Below are positions 9,662-17,387 of a DNA stretch of 64,000 nucleotides, one piece after another. Made by a program: the position numbers and the translations under genes. Below the pieces are notes generated by a model. It did not search any database. It was not told the origin of the DNA and was given only the letters and a program-made list of their open reading frames with translations. The stretch covers positions 124,001 to 188,000 of the forward strand of contig NZ_JADQTL010000008.1 in NCBI RefSeq assembly GCF_017168145.1, given 5' to 3'. Source of the DNA: Anaerovorax sp. IOR16 (GTDB lineage Bacteria > Bacillota > Clostridia > Peptostreptococcales > Anaerovoracaceae). Position 1 is the first letter of the stretch. Every line of letters begins with the position of its first letter.

Positions 9662-9706
9662 ATACACCTCAAAACATTAGATATTAATCTAATATTTGGG
9701 GTGCAC
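9662..9706 (-). terminator. Terminator after Bce-like sensor kinase
   Basis: A long stem pairs GCACCCCAAATATTAGAT with ATCTAATGTTTTGAGGTG (minus-strand reading, few mismatches), with a four-base loop and a T-rich tail. It stands just after the sensor kinase stop and separates the regulator-kinase pair from the lipoprotein gene. Confidence 0.75.
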
Positions 9707-9717
9707 TTAACGTTTAT

Positions 9718-10728
9718 CTATTCAAACATAATACTTTTATCTTTTGGGAATACAATAGAAACACAAGTACCGATTCCTTCTTCTGAGGATATTTCTATCT
9801 GTAGATGCATCTTATCACACATCTTTTTGCACAGGTATAAGCCTATACCAGTTGATTTTCCAAAACCTCTTCCATTTTTACCTGTAAAACCCTTTTCAAA
9901 AACTCTTTTTAAATCTTTTTCAGCTATACCTATACCGTTATCCTTTATAGCTAATATAACCTGTGTTTCATTTTCTGTTGCAGAAAATGAAAGCTTAAAA
10001 TTTTCACTTCTATATTTAATGCTGTTAGAAATTAATTGCCCCAATATAAAATCCAACCACTTAGGATCAGAATAAACTATATACTGTAGTCCTCCAAAGT
10101 CTAACTCTGCTTTTGCAGAAATTAATTGTTTTGAATGTTTTTTTACAACTGACTTAATCATTGTATCAAGCTGAACATCTCGTATAAAGTAATCCTTCTC
10201 AAGTACAGAACTTCTAGCATAAAATAGCGCTTGTTCTACAAAAGCATCAATACGCATTACCTCTTCAGAAACACTTTGAGTAATATCATTATTATTATTC
10301 TTGCAGATTAAATCAATACAAGAAATAGGAAGTTTTACTTCGTGTATCCATGTTTCGATGTATTCCTTGTATTCTTCTTCTGCAATCTTCTGAACTGCAA
10401 TCTCATCATTCATAGCTTTTGTTGCCTGCTTTAAAATATCGCAAAGGATTTCAGCCTCAATGAAATCTGGTTCTTCAAGAAACTGCGCAATATATTGTTT
10501 CTTTTCCATATTATCAAATACTGAGTATAGTCTTCTGTAATAGCGGCTTTTTTTTATATATTCATAAAGTAATGTTGTAGCCATAATAAGAAGTATAAAA
10601 AAAGTTATTAAAACTACAGCTTGATCACTTATTTTTAACACTTTAAAAAGCGTACTAATAAAAATAATTAGAAAAATTTGCGCCACTATAAATATAATTT
10701 TATCTTTCAAAAATCCTATTAATCTCAT
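9718..10728 (-). CDS. BceS-like intramembrane-sensing histidine kinase
   Basis: A 336-residue sensor kinase with two membrane helices at residues 12-55 and almost no extracellular loop. This is the pattern of intramembrane-sensing kinases such as BceS, which detect antibiotic stress through the flux of a partner ABC transporter. The phospho-acceptor His lies in WIHEVKLPI (about residue 128). The ATPase domain has an N-box (LGQLISNSIKY), DNGIGI, then GFGKSTGIGLYLCKKM. Its start overlaps the response regulator stop by four bases. The partner permease was not found in the window. Confidence 0.88.
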   Translation of the reverse strand: MRLIGFLKDKIIFIVAQIFLIIFISTLFKVLKISDQAVVLITFFILLIMATTLLYEYIKKSRYYRRLYSVFDNMEKKQYIAQFLEEPDFIEAEILCDILKQATKAMNDEIAVQKIAEEEYKEYIETWIHEVKLPISCIDLICKNNNNDITQSVSEEVMRIDAFVEQALFYARSSVLEKDYFIRDVQLDTMIKSVVKKHSKQLISAKAELDFGGLQYIVYSDPKWLDFILGQLISNSIKYRSENFKLSFSATENETQVILAIKDNGIGIAEKDLKRVFEKGFTGKNGRGFGKSTGIGLYLCKKMCDKMHLQIEISSEEGIGTCVSIVFPKDKSIMFE

Positions 10729-11387
10729 ATTAAATAACCTTGTCCCCGCTTTGTTACAATATAATTATTTGCACCTATGTCCTCAAGCTTTCTCCTAAGC
10801 CTGTTTACATTTACGGTCAAAGTGTTGTCATCTACAAATTCATCCGACTGCCAAAGCTCATCCATAAGCTCATCTCGAGTTACGATTCTCCCTGCATTTT
10901 CAATTAATACACTTAATATCTTCATCTCATTTTTAGTAAGTTCTATCTCATTATTTTCATAAGTTGCTATTCCTCTTGCAGTTTGCAAAACTACTCCATT
11001 ATGACAAATCTTTTTTTGTGTTGGTTTTGTTTCACTTCTTTTTAAAACTGCTTCAATATGAGCAAGCAAAATCTGTGTATTATATGGTTTTGTTATAAAA
11101 TCGTCTGCTCCAAGATTCATACTCATAAGCTCATCCATATCACCTGCTCTGCTGGTAACTACAATGATAGGCACATCTGAAGTTTTTCTAATTTCTCTAC
11201 AAATGTGATATCCATCAAAATATGGAAGGTTAATATCTAGCAATACTAAATCTAGATGTGAATTTAGTATAATGTCAACCATATCCTTATACTCTTCACT
11301 AGAATCGCACTCATAACCATAATTACTCAAAAAAGTAATTAATTCGTTCTTTAATTTTTTATCATCTTCCACAATAAATATTTTCAT
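10725..11387 (-). CDS. BceR-like OmpR-family response regulator
   Basis: A 220-residue two-domain regulator. The receiver domain has the acidic pair near residue 8 (IVEDDKK), the phospho-acceptor Asp in LVLLDINLP (about residue 53) and Lys in FITKPYNT. The C-terminal winged helix is of the OmpR type (TRDELMDELW, VDDNTLTVNVNRLRRKL), very like BceR/VraR-type regulators of bacitracin-resistance loci. It is co-transcribed with the kinase by a four-base overlap and likely switches on the ABC ATPase and lipoprotein genes that follow. Confidence 0.9.
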   Translation of the reverse strand: MKIFIVEDDKKLKNELITFLSNYGYECDSSEEYKDMVDIILNSHLDLVLLDINLPYFDGYHICREIRKTSDVPIIVVTSRAGDMDELMSMNLGADDFITKPYNTQILLAHIEAVLKRSETKPTQKKICHNGVVLQTARGIATYENNEIELTKNEMKILSVLIENAGRIVTRDELMDELWQSDEFVDDNTLTVNVNRLRRKLEDIGANNYIVTKRGQGYLI

Positions 11388-11562
11388 TATTCACCTAATT
11401 CTTAAACCTTCTCTATTGTTTTAACGATCTTCCCATTATTTACAGACCTTTTTTACAGTCTGAATATGACTTTTGGAATTTCAAAATCCATATTATAGAC
11501 ATACACCGAAGATATCAGCCTTTACATTAGCTTCAGAGTCTCTCAATACCGCTATCCCTAGA

Positions 11563-12768
11563 TTATACCAACAGTTCTATTATTTGTCTGGTCCTTACAT
11601 ATATCATTATCTGTGTTTGGAAAGCCAATTCGTCTTTACAGTTCCAGGCATACTTTACCTTGGAAATCCTGTATCGGATGGTATTTGCATGTTGATGTTT
11701 TTTCGCAGCTACTGCATTCACATCTCCATTGCATGCAATATATTCAACAAGAGTTTCTTTCAAACTGTCACAGCTGTTACTTGCACCTGTGTTCTCTATC
11801 AATAAATCTAATGATGCCAAAAATGCACGAGTTTCCTTGGTCCTTGCAGACGGGCAAAGCATGCGATCCAATCCTGTATCGTCAAAACTAAGCATGGTCT
11901 TATTATTCAGAATACAAGTGATATTAGAGTACATTGCTTCTCGTAATGCATCCTGAATCACAAGATAATTACCCTGCGTGGAGCTAATACCTATACGAAA
12001 ATCATCATTGATATCAAAAAATTTTTCAAGAAACTTTTTGCTGAAACTTTTATCAATCGAATCAGTATCTTTCGCAGTAAATATGTGAAATATCCCCCTT
12101 TTATATGGGAGAAATGTGTATTTTACATTTTCATGCATTCTCTTTTGTATGGCCAGTTCTTCAGTATAAATTTTCATATTATTATTCCCAAATGAATTAT
12201 ACTTCAGTTTAAGCGTATCCGGAATTTCGGTATCATAGCCTGCAAGGGAAATATACGCACAAAATACTATATTATCTTGAAGAAATGAATCAAGCTGCGA
12301 AATCATTTCGCGAAGTTTTCTATCTCCAATGGTATTATCATACAGTAATGAGGAAAAAATGTATTGGGAATGTTCAGCGCTTGCACGACGGATCTCTGTC
12401 TTGATTACAAACAGCACGTCATCGACGAACAAATCACTGAAAAAAATAATCGGTACATTGTGTTCGTTTGAGCATTCTTTGATATCGTCTGATACGTCAC
12501 TGAAATATATATCCTTTATTACAATTGCTGTGACTTTGTTCCTGATCAGTGTTTTAATACAGCTTTTTGCAGACTCCGGTTTGTCTTTAACAACAGCGAG
12601 TGTGGTAACAACAAATTCTCCTTTAGCGAAGTTTTTCGTAATATCGGATCCTGATTCCCATTCGAAGAATCCCGTACTTGTTACTGGTTCATTTATCCCA
12701 TTGAACCCAGACACAACTCTAAAATTGGAAAACTCCGGTATGGCTAAAATATCTCGTAATAAAACCAT
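11563..12768 (-). CDS. PucR-family transcriptional regulator
   Basis: A 401-residue regulator. Residues 1-115 form the PucR N-terminal domain (VLLRDILAIPEFSNFRVVSG at the start; ITKNFAKGEFVVTT). A central GGDEF-like region follows, and the C-terminus is a PucR-type helix-turn-helix (HQHANTIRYRISKVKYAW). PucR proteins activate catabolic genes for purines, amino acids and similar compounds. An upstream ATG at 12786 is possible, but GGGAGGTAAA is best spaced for the ATG at 12768. It is divergent from the aminotransferase gene across about 150 bases and very likely controls the aminotransferase/dehydrogenase pair. Confidence 0.88.
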   Translation of the reverse strand: MVLLRDILAIPEFSNFRVVSGFNGINEPVTSTGFFEWESGSDITKNFAKGEFVVTTLAVVKDKPESAKSCIKTLIRNKVTAIVIKDIYFSDVSDDIKECSNEHNVPIIFFSDLFVDDVLFVIKTEIRRASAEHSQYIFSSLLYDNTIGDRKLREMISQLDSFLQDNIVFCAYISLAGYDTEIPDTLKLKYNSFGNNNMKIYTEELAIQKRMHENVKYTFLPYKRGIFHIFTAKDTDSIDKSFSKKFLEKFFDINDDFRIGISSTQGNYLVIQDALREAMYSNITCILNNKTMLSFDDTGLDRMLCPSARTKETRAFLASLDLLIENTGASNSCDSLKETLVEYIACNGDVNAVAAKKHQHANTIRYRISKVKYAWNCKDELAFQTQIMIYVRTRQIIELLV

Positions 12769-12917
12769 AATCTTTACCTCCCTCAATAATTATATATTAT
12801 GTTTGTAAACATTACAAAACATTGTCTTGAGATTTGTAACGCTACCAATAGCAAGTGTTATATCAGGCTGATATGCTCTATATAAGATATAACTAAAGAC
12901 TCTAAAGGAGGTAAATA

Positions 12918-14192
12918 ATGAAGAGGTTTAAGTTTGATGTAGACTATTTCAGAAATCAGTTTCCAGCTATGAGAAATACTGTAAACGGTTACAATGCGGT
13001 ATACATGGACGGTCCTGGAGGGACTCAGGTACCACAGCGAGTAATGGATGAAATGAAAGATCATATGGTCATGCATAATTCTAACATCCACGGAGTATTT
13101 AGAACATCACTGGAGAACGATGCACTAATCGTCAATGCACGTAAAACATTTGCGGATTTCTTTAACTGTGACTGGCATGAAGTCTGCTTTGGAGAAAACA
13201 CCACCACAGACAATTTCAAACTGGCAATGGGATTCGCACGTACATGGAAGAGAGGCGACGAAATACTCATTACAAACATGGATCATGAGGGTAACCGTTC
13301 GCCTTGGAGAACCCTTGAAGACTTTGGAGCAGTAGTAAAAAGCGTAAAACTTAAATTTGGCGTTGTGGAACTTGATTATGATGACTTCAAGTCTAAATTG
13401 TCAGAGAAGACCAAAATTGTGGCAATAAACTGGGCGGCCAATTCCTGCGGTACCATTACTGATGTAAAGAAATATGTGGCTGAGGCTCATAAGGTTGGGG
13501 CTATAGTTGTTGTTGACGCTGTGCAGTATGCCCCTCACAAGATAATCGACGTAAAAGAAATCGACGCTGATATCGTTCACACTTCTGCTTACAAGTTTTA
13601 TGGACCTCACTGCGGAGTGTTCTACTGTAGAAAAGAGCTTGGAGAGTCTCTTAAATCAGCCCGCGTTATGGCTGATGATAATACAGAAATGCCATTCAAG
13701 CTGGAAACAGGTACCATGTGCATGGAAAATGCAAGCGGAGCCGCTGAAGCCATTGAATTCATAGCTGACATAGGAAGAAAACATGCATCTATGTTCGCAG
13801 AGGAAACTTTAAATCTCAATGGAAGAAGAAAGGATATTGTCTGTGGAATTTTAGCTATGGACACGTATGAAGATCAGCTTGCTAATCGCATGAGAGAAGG
13901 CATTAGGGATATTCCGGGGATAAAGATTTACGGACCGAGCAAAGGTCAGCCACAGACAGCCACTGTCTCAATTACTGTTGAAGGCATGAATGCCAGCGAT
14001 ATGGCTAAGCAATTAGCTGAAAAAGGTATTTTTGTCTGGGATGGCGAGTTTTACGCTATCGCAACTATATGGGAAGAACTTAAACTTCAGCCTTATGGCG
14101 GGATGCTGAGAATAGGTATGGCACCATACCTTTTGGAATCAGATGTAGACAGAACGGTTTCAGCAATTAGAGAAATTTGCGGAGTTCAGTAA
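12918..14192 (+). CDS. PLP-dependent aminotransferase class V, cysteine-desulfurase-like (VC1184 type)
   Basis: A 424-residue fold-type I PLP enzyme. DGPGGTQVP near residue 32 and the Lys in TSAYKFYGPHCGVF (about residue 222, the PLP Schiff base) fit the class V family related to cysteine desulfurases. The catalytic Cys loop of a true IscS or SufS is not evident, so sulfur transfer for Fe-S clusters is unlikely. It is the first gene of a pair with an Fe-alcohol dehydrogenase, opposite a PucR regulator, and close to a RidA gene. That context points to breakdown of an amino compound. GGAGG lies 7-8 bases before the ATG. Confidence 0.85.
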   Translation: MKRFKFDVDYFRNQFPAMRNTVNGYNAVYMDGPGGTQVPQRVMDEMKDHMVMHNSNIHGVFRTSLENDALIVNARKTFADFFNCDWHEVCFGENTTTDNFKLAMGFARTWKRGDEILITNMDHEGNRSPWRTLEDFGAVVKSVKLKFGVVELDYDDFKSKLSEKTKIVAINWAANSCGTITDVKKYVAEAHKVGAIVVVDAVQYAPHKIIDVKEIDADIVHTSAYKFYGPHCGVFYCRKELGESLKSARVMADDNTEMPFKLETGTMCMENASGAAEAIEFIADIGRKHASMFAEETLNLNGRRKDIVCGILAMDTYEDQLANRMREGIRDIPGIKIYGPSKGQPQTATVSITVEGMNASDMAKQLAEKGIFVWDGEFYAIATIWEELKLQPYGGMLRIGMAPYLLESDVDRTVSAIREICGVQ

Positions 14193-14207
14193 TTCCTTTT
14201 CTACAGC

Positions 14208-14248
14208 GGGTGGCAATGAGTACTCACTGCCACCCATCACTATTTTTA
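14208..14248 (+). terminator. Hairpin with T-run between aminotransferase and dehydrogenase genes
   Basis: GGGTGGCAATGAG pairs with CTCACTGCCACCC (one G-T wobble) around a very short loop, followed by ATTTTT. It looks like an intrinsic terminator, yet it sits only a few bases before the ribosome site of the next gene, so it may instead act as an attenuator that lowers expression of the dehydrogenase. Confidence 0.65.
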
Positions 14249-14263
14249 AAGGAGGCATTGTTA

Positions 14264-15421
14264 ATGCTAGATTATATGTTTTCACTTCCTACCGAAGTAC
14301 ATTTTGGTTCAGGAAAAACTAAAGAAACGGGGAAGTATGCTAAAGTGCTTGGTGCAACTAATGTAATGATCGTAGCTGATAAGGGTGTAATCAATGCCGG
14401 GCTTACTGAGGATGTTGAAGCCAGTTTAGAAAGCGCATCTATTCCTTACACATACTATAACAAAATCGTACCAAACCCAAGAGATTATAATGTGACGGAA
14501 GGATATTATGTAGCAAAGGATGCAAATGTAGATGTGCTTGTAGCTGTCGGCGGGGGAAGTTCCATAGATACTGCTAAAGCAATCGGCACGCTCCTGACTC
14601 ATGGAGGAATCATCCAAGACTGGTGTGGAGCTGGAAAGCTTGAAAGGAAAATTACACCCCTTATCGCTATACCTACCACTGCCGGGACAGGAAGTGAGGT
14701 CACACCATTTGCAGTCGTTACAGATTCAAAGACTCATGTAAAGCTAAATATATTTGATGCTAAGGCAGCGCCTAGAATTGCATTGGTAGATCCGGCAATG
14801 CTTCTTACCATTCCGCCTCATATCATGGCAGCAACGGGAATTGATGCTATGACTCACGCTGTAGAAGCATATACATGTACTCTTGCAGTCCCTCACACAG
14901 ATGCCTATGCGATATATGCAGTAAAGCTTATTGCAGAGAATTTGGCAGATGCCGTTAAAAACAGAAGTCTGGATTCATGTACAGGAATGATGCTCGGCAG
15001 TACAATAGCAGGCATCGCATTTGGGTATTCTGACGTGGCAGCTGTCCATTGCATGGCAGAAGCCCTCGGAGGTTTGTATGATCTACCTCATGGTGTTGCA
15101 AACGCTATGCTGCTTCCTACCGTAACAGAATATAATGTGACAGCTAATTTGAAAAAATACGCGGATATATCAAATGCCATGGGGCTTGATACCGCTGGAA
15201 AATCCATAGAAGATGCAGCCACTATGTGCGCAGGAGGATTGCAGGAATTATGCAAAGAGGTTGGCATAAAGGCCATGAAAGAATATGATGAAATCAACCC
15301 TGCAGATTTTCATGAGTTGTCTGTTGCCGCTATGGCTAATGTTTCAACGCCTAGCAACCCTAGAAAAATGATGGTAGAAGAATATGAAAAGCTATTCGAC
15401 AAAGCCTATTACGGTAAATGA
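14264..15421 (+). CDS. Iron-containing alcohol dehydrogenase
   Basis: A 385-residue group III (Fe-ADH) dehydrogenase. The Rossmann-like part has VAVGGGSSIDTAKA (about residues 91-104). The metal site is given by MTHAVEAY (about residue 200) and HCMAEALGG...LPHGVANAMLLP (about 263-285), with the expected Asp and His ligands. Such enzymes interconvert aldehydes and alcohols with NAD(P)H. An ORF frame extends upstream to 14177, but GGAGG at 14251-14255 fixes the start at the ATG at 14264. It may reduce the aldehyde or keto product of the aminotransferase just upstream; that pairing is inference. Confidence 0.92.
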   Translation: MLDYMFSLPTEVHFGSGKTKETGKYAKVLGATNVMIVADKGVINAGLTEDVEASLESASIPYTYYNKIVPNPRDYNVTEGYYVAKDANVDVLVAVGGGSSIDTAKAIGTLLTHGGIIQDWCGAGKLERKITPLIAIPTTAGTGSEVTPFAVVTDSKTHVKLNIFDAKAAPRIALVDPAMLLTIPPHIMAATGIDAMTHAVEAYTCTLAVPHTDAYAIYAVKLIAENLADAVKNRSLDSCTGMMLGSTIAGIAFGYSDVAAVHCMAEALGGLYDLPHGVANAMLLPTVTEYNVTANLKKYADISNAMGLDTAGKSIEDAATMCAGGLQELCKEVGIKAMKEYDEINPADFHELSVAAMANVSTPSNPRKMMVEEYEKLFDKAYYGK

Positions 15422-15425
15422 TATA

Positions 15426-15839
15426 TCATTTTGTATTGTCTACTACTGCTGCTACTGCTTCAATTTCTACCAATTGATTTGTATATCCTAATACTGTAAC
15501 ACCAGATAAGATGCTTGGAACATCATGATTACCAAATTCTGTTCTTATTGTTTCCCATGCAGTTACCAAATCTGACTGATCGTGAGATGCTACAAGAACT
15601 CTGGTATATACTACGTCTTCCAAAGTAGCCCCACAGTCTTTCAGTGCTTCTCTCAAATTCTCTACACAAAGCTTTGCCTGAAGCTCATAATTACTCTGGC
15701 TGGGTACTTCTCCGTTTTTATTAATGGGACATGCCCCCGCCAAAAATAATAAGTCCATTCCTGAAGGTATACGTCCAGCATAAGCATAATCTACTGGAGC
15801 TAAATTTGTAGAATGAATTAATGATATTTTTTTGTTCAC
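15426..15839 (-). CDS. RidA-family enamine/imine deaminase
   Basis: A 137-residue member of the YjgF/YER057c/UK114 (RidA) family, normal in length. It shows the RidA pattern GASLEDVVYTRVLVA-like (here GATLEDVVYTRVLVA) and the C-terminal VEIEAVAAV. RidA proteins hydrolyse reactive enamine or imine intermediates released by PLP enzymes. It is convergent with the alcohol dehydrogenase gene, four bases apart. Starts with GTG after AAAGGAGAG. The conserved Arg of the active site lies in YTRVLV. The neighbour aminotransferase is a logical source of its substrate. Confidence 0.9.
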   Translation of the reverse strand: MNKKISLIHSTNLAPVDYAYAGRIPSGMDLLFLAGACPINKNGEVPSQSNYELQAKLCVENLREALKDCGATLEDVVYTRVLVASHDQSDLVTAWETIRTEFGNHDVPSILSGVTVLGYTNQLVEIEAVAAVVDNTK

Positions 15840-15978
15840 TTTAATTCTCTCCTTTTGTTATAATATCTATTAGAAGAATTACAAATTCATTTTTAAACGA
15901 ATTTTATCTTCAATATCATTTTAAGGCTTCTACATTTTTTAAGAAAGATAATAATCATTTCTATATCATCTTTTACAC

Positions 15979-16013
15979 AAAAGCTACCACACATTACATG
16001 AGTGGTAGCTTTA
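15979..16013. terminator. Intrinsic terminator
   Basis: AAAGCTACCAC pairs with GTGGTAGCTTT around an 11-base loop, with T-rich flanks. It follows the CD3324-family gene (minus strand). Confidence 0.75.
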
Positions 16014-16015
16014 AC

Positions 16016-16285
16016 CTACTTATCTTTTTTATATACAATTTTCTTAATACTACTATCTGAAAGAAAGAATTCTTCAGCTAAATTGCTAATTGATTGCCCA
16101 CCTATATATTGGTTTAGAATCTTTTCATTTCTAGCTTTTAAATAATCTCGGCTTTTAGATTTTTCACCCCATCTTTTTCTCTTTTCAGGAACGGAAGGGA
16201 TGTATACATATTCACCTTGGATATACTTTTGAATTTCTTTAACTAAATCATCTGGTAATATTCTATCAATTCTTACATATTTCAT
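16016..16285 (-). CDS. CD3324-family helix-turn-helix protein
   Basis: An 89-residue protein that fits a small clostridial family (CD3324). It has the N-terminal pattern MKYVRIDRILPDDLVKEIQ, then QGEYVYIP and KKRWGEKSKSRDYLKARN-like residues, and a C-terminal helix-turn-helix (QSISNLAEEFFLSDSSIKKI). It is expected to bind DNA, but its targets are unknown. The start at the ATG at 16285 is preferred over the GTG nine bases upstream because AAGGAAG is then well placed. Stands alone with its own terminator. Confidence 0.85.
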   Translation of the reverse strand: MKYVRIDRILPDDLVKEIQKYIQGEYVYIPSVPEKRKRWGEKSKSRDYLKARNEKILNQYIGGQSISNLAEEFFLSDSSIKKIVYKKDK

Positions 16286-16346
16286 AAAGCTCACTTCCTT
16301 AAATTTATTATTTAATTAAGGAAACAAAGCCTGTATATGTATGAAT

Positions 16347-16463
16347 TCATTTATCAAAAGCGACTAAATATTTATCCCTGTGCAAATTGTCGCCCAAACT
16401 CATACCTACAGACTTTGCACAGAGCATTTCAATCATTTTTCTGTCCATGAGATTAATATTCAT
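16347..16463 (-). CDS. Possible small ORF of 38 residues
   Basis: An ATG preceded by AGGGAGTG opens a 38-codon frame (MNINLMDRKMIEMLCAKSVG...). I do not recognise it. It could be a real small protein or the remnant of a longer gene, since the 256-base gap between the HD-domain and CD3324 genes holds nothing else obvious. Confidence 0.25.
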   Translation of the reverse strand: MNINLMDRKMIEMLCAKSVGMSLGDNLHRDKYLVAFDK

Positions 16464-16550
16464 GATATCACACTCCCTATTTGTATTAAATCAATTATAT
16501 TCTTTATTAAGATGAACGCAATTCATTACCGATGTTCATCTATAATATAT

Positions 16551-17114
16551 TTATTTTGCTTCTTCAATCTTTTTGATCGTATCTTCACGGACAGCTTCTC
16601 TTAAAGATTTCAGATAATCGGAAAACGCAACCTTATCATCTGAATAAGTCAAATTGAGGTCAAATTCTTTCGGAATCCAAGTAGACAAATCGGACAAATT
16701 GTGCTGAATCAATGCTTCAAGACCATCAATAGCTTTGTAGATTTGAGCTTCAACTGTTTTTCTCTCTTTCATTTCTTCATAAAGTTCTCGCATTTCTATT
16801 GCATACTCTTCCGGTAAGGAAGAAACCCAGTTATACAGCAAATTTTCTTCGATCTGCTCATGGGTTTGGTTCTTTTCAAAAGTAGGAATATCCCCAGTAA
16901 AACATTCTCCTAAGTCATGAATAATGCACATTCTGATAACCTTATCCATATCAGCGTCGGGGAACTCATCTCTCATAAAGAAAGCCATTAATGTCATCAT
17001 CCAACTATGTTCTGCAACACTCTCATGTCTGCCTTTGGATGTAAAGCAATGCCGAGTTGTATCTTTCAGCCTTTCAGCAACAAATAATGAGTCCAATAAT
17101 TTTCTTGCGTTCAT
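16551..17114 (-). CDS. HD-domain phosphohydrolase (YfbR/HDDC2-like 5'-deoxynucleotidase)
   Basis: A 187-residue HD-superfamily enzyme. Metal ligands are visible in order: H in AEHSWMM (residue 35), HD in IIHDLGE (residues 68-69) and a later D in KAIDGLEAL. The arrangement RHCFTSKGRHESVAEHSW then IHDLGECFTGDIP matches the YfbR/HDDC2 group, which removes phosphate from 5'-deoxynucleoside monophosphates. A role in dNTP balance is inferred from the family. Monocistronic, with AGGGGG before the ATG. Confidence 0.85.
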   Translation of the reverse strand: MNARKLLDSLFVAERLKDTTRHCFTSKGRHESVAEHSWMMTLMAFFMRDEFPDADMDKVIRMCIIHDLGECFTGDIPTFEKNQTHEQIEENLLYNWVSSLPEEYAIEMRELYEEMKERKTVEAQIYKAIDGLEALIQHNLSDLSTWIPKEFDLNLTYSDDKVAFSDYLKSLREAVREDTIKKIEEAK

Positions 17115-17295
17115 ATCAAATCCCCCTAAAAATTCAAATTTTCCACTGCAGCTGAGCCCATTTTTCCTTATTTAATTATACATAACATCAATATACCTTT
17201 CAAATGCTATAAATCTTTGTAAATGTGAATGTTATACCTTTATCCTTATATACGCCATCTATTTTGCATGATTAGAGATATAAGTTTATATGAAA

Positions 17296-17336
17296 ATAGA
17301 GGCATCAAGATTTTTCTATCTTAATGCCTCTAAATT
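17296..17336. terminator. Intrinsic terminator
   Basis: AGAGGCATCAAGAT pairs with ATCTTAATGCCTCT around TTTTTCT-like loop bases, with A/T-runs on both sides. It lies after the SLH protein gene (minus strand). Confidence 0.75.
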
Positions 17337-17345
17337 TTCTTTTTT

Positions 17346-17379
17346 GCTCCCGATCAAATTTCGCTAAGCTCATTGTTTC
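17346..17379. repeat. Short dispersed repeat shared with 53.85 kb
   Basis: The 34-base stretch beginning TGCTCCCGATCAAATTTCGC, at the 3' end of the first SLH gene, is nearly the same as one at about 53849-53882 (TGCTCCCAATCAAATTTCGC). The second copy lies inside a longer recombinase-associated repeat, so this may be a scrap of the same element. Confidence 0.5.
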
Positions 17380-17387
17380 TCAAAATT

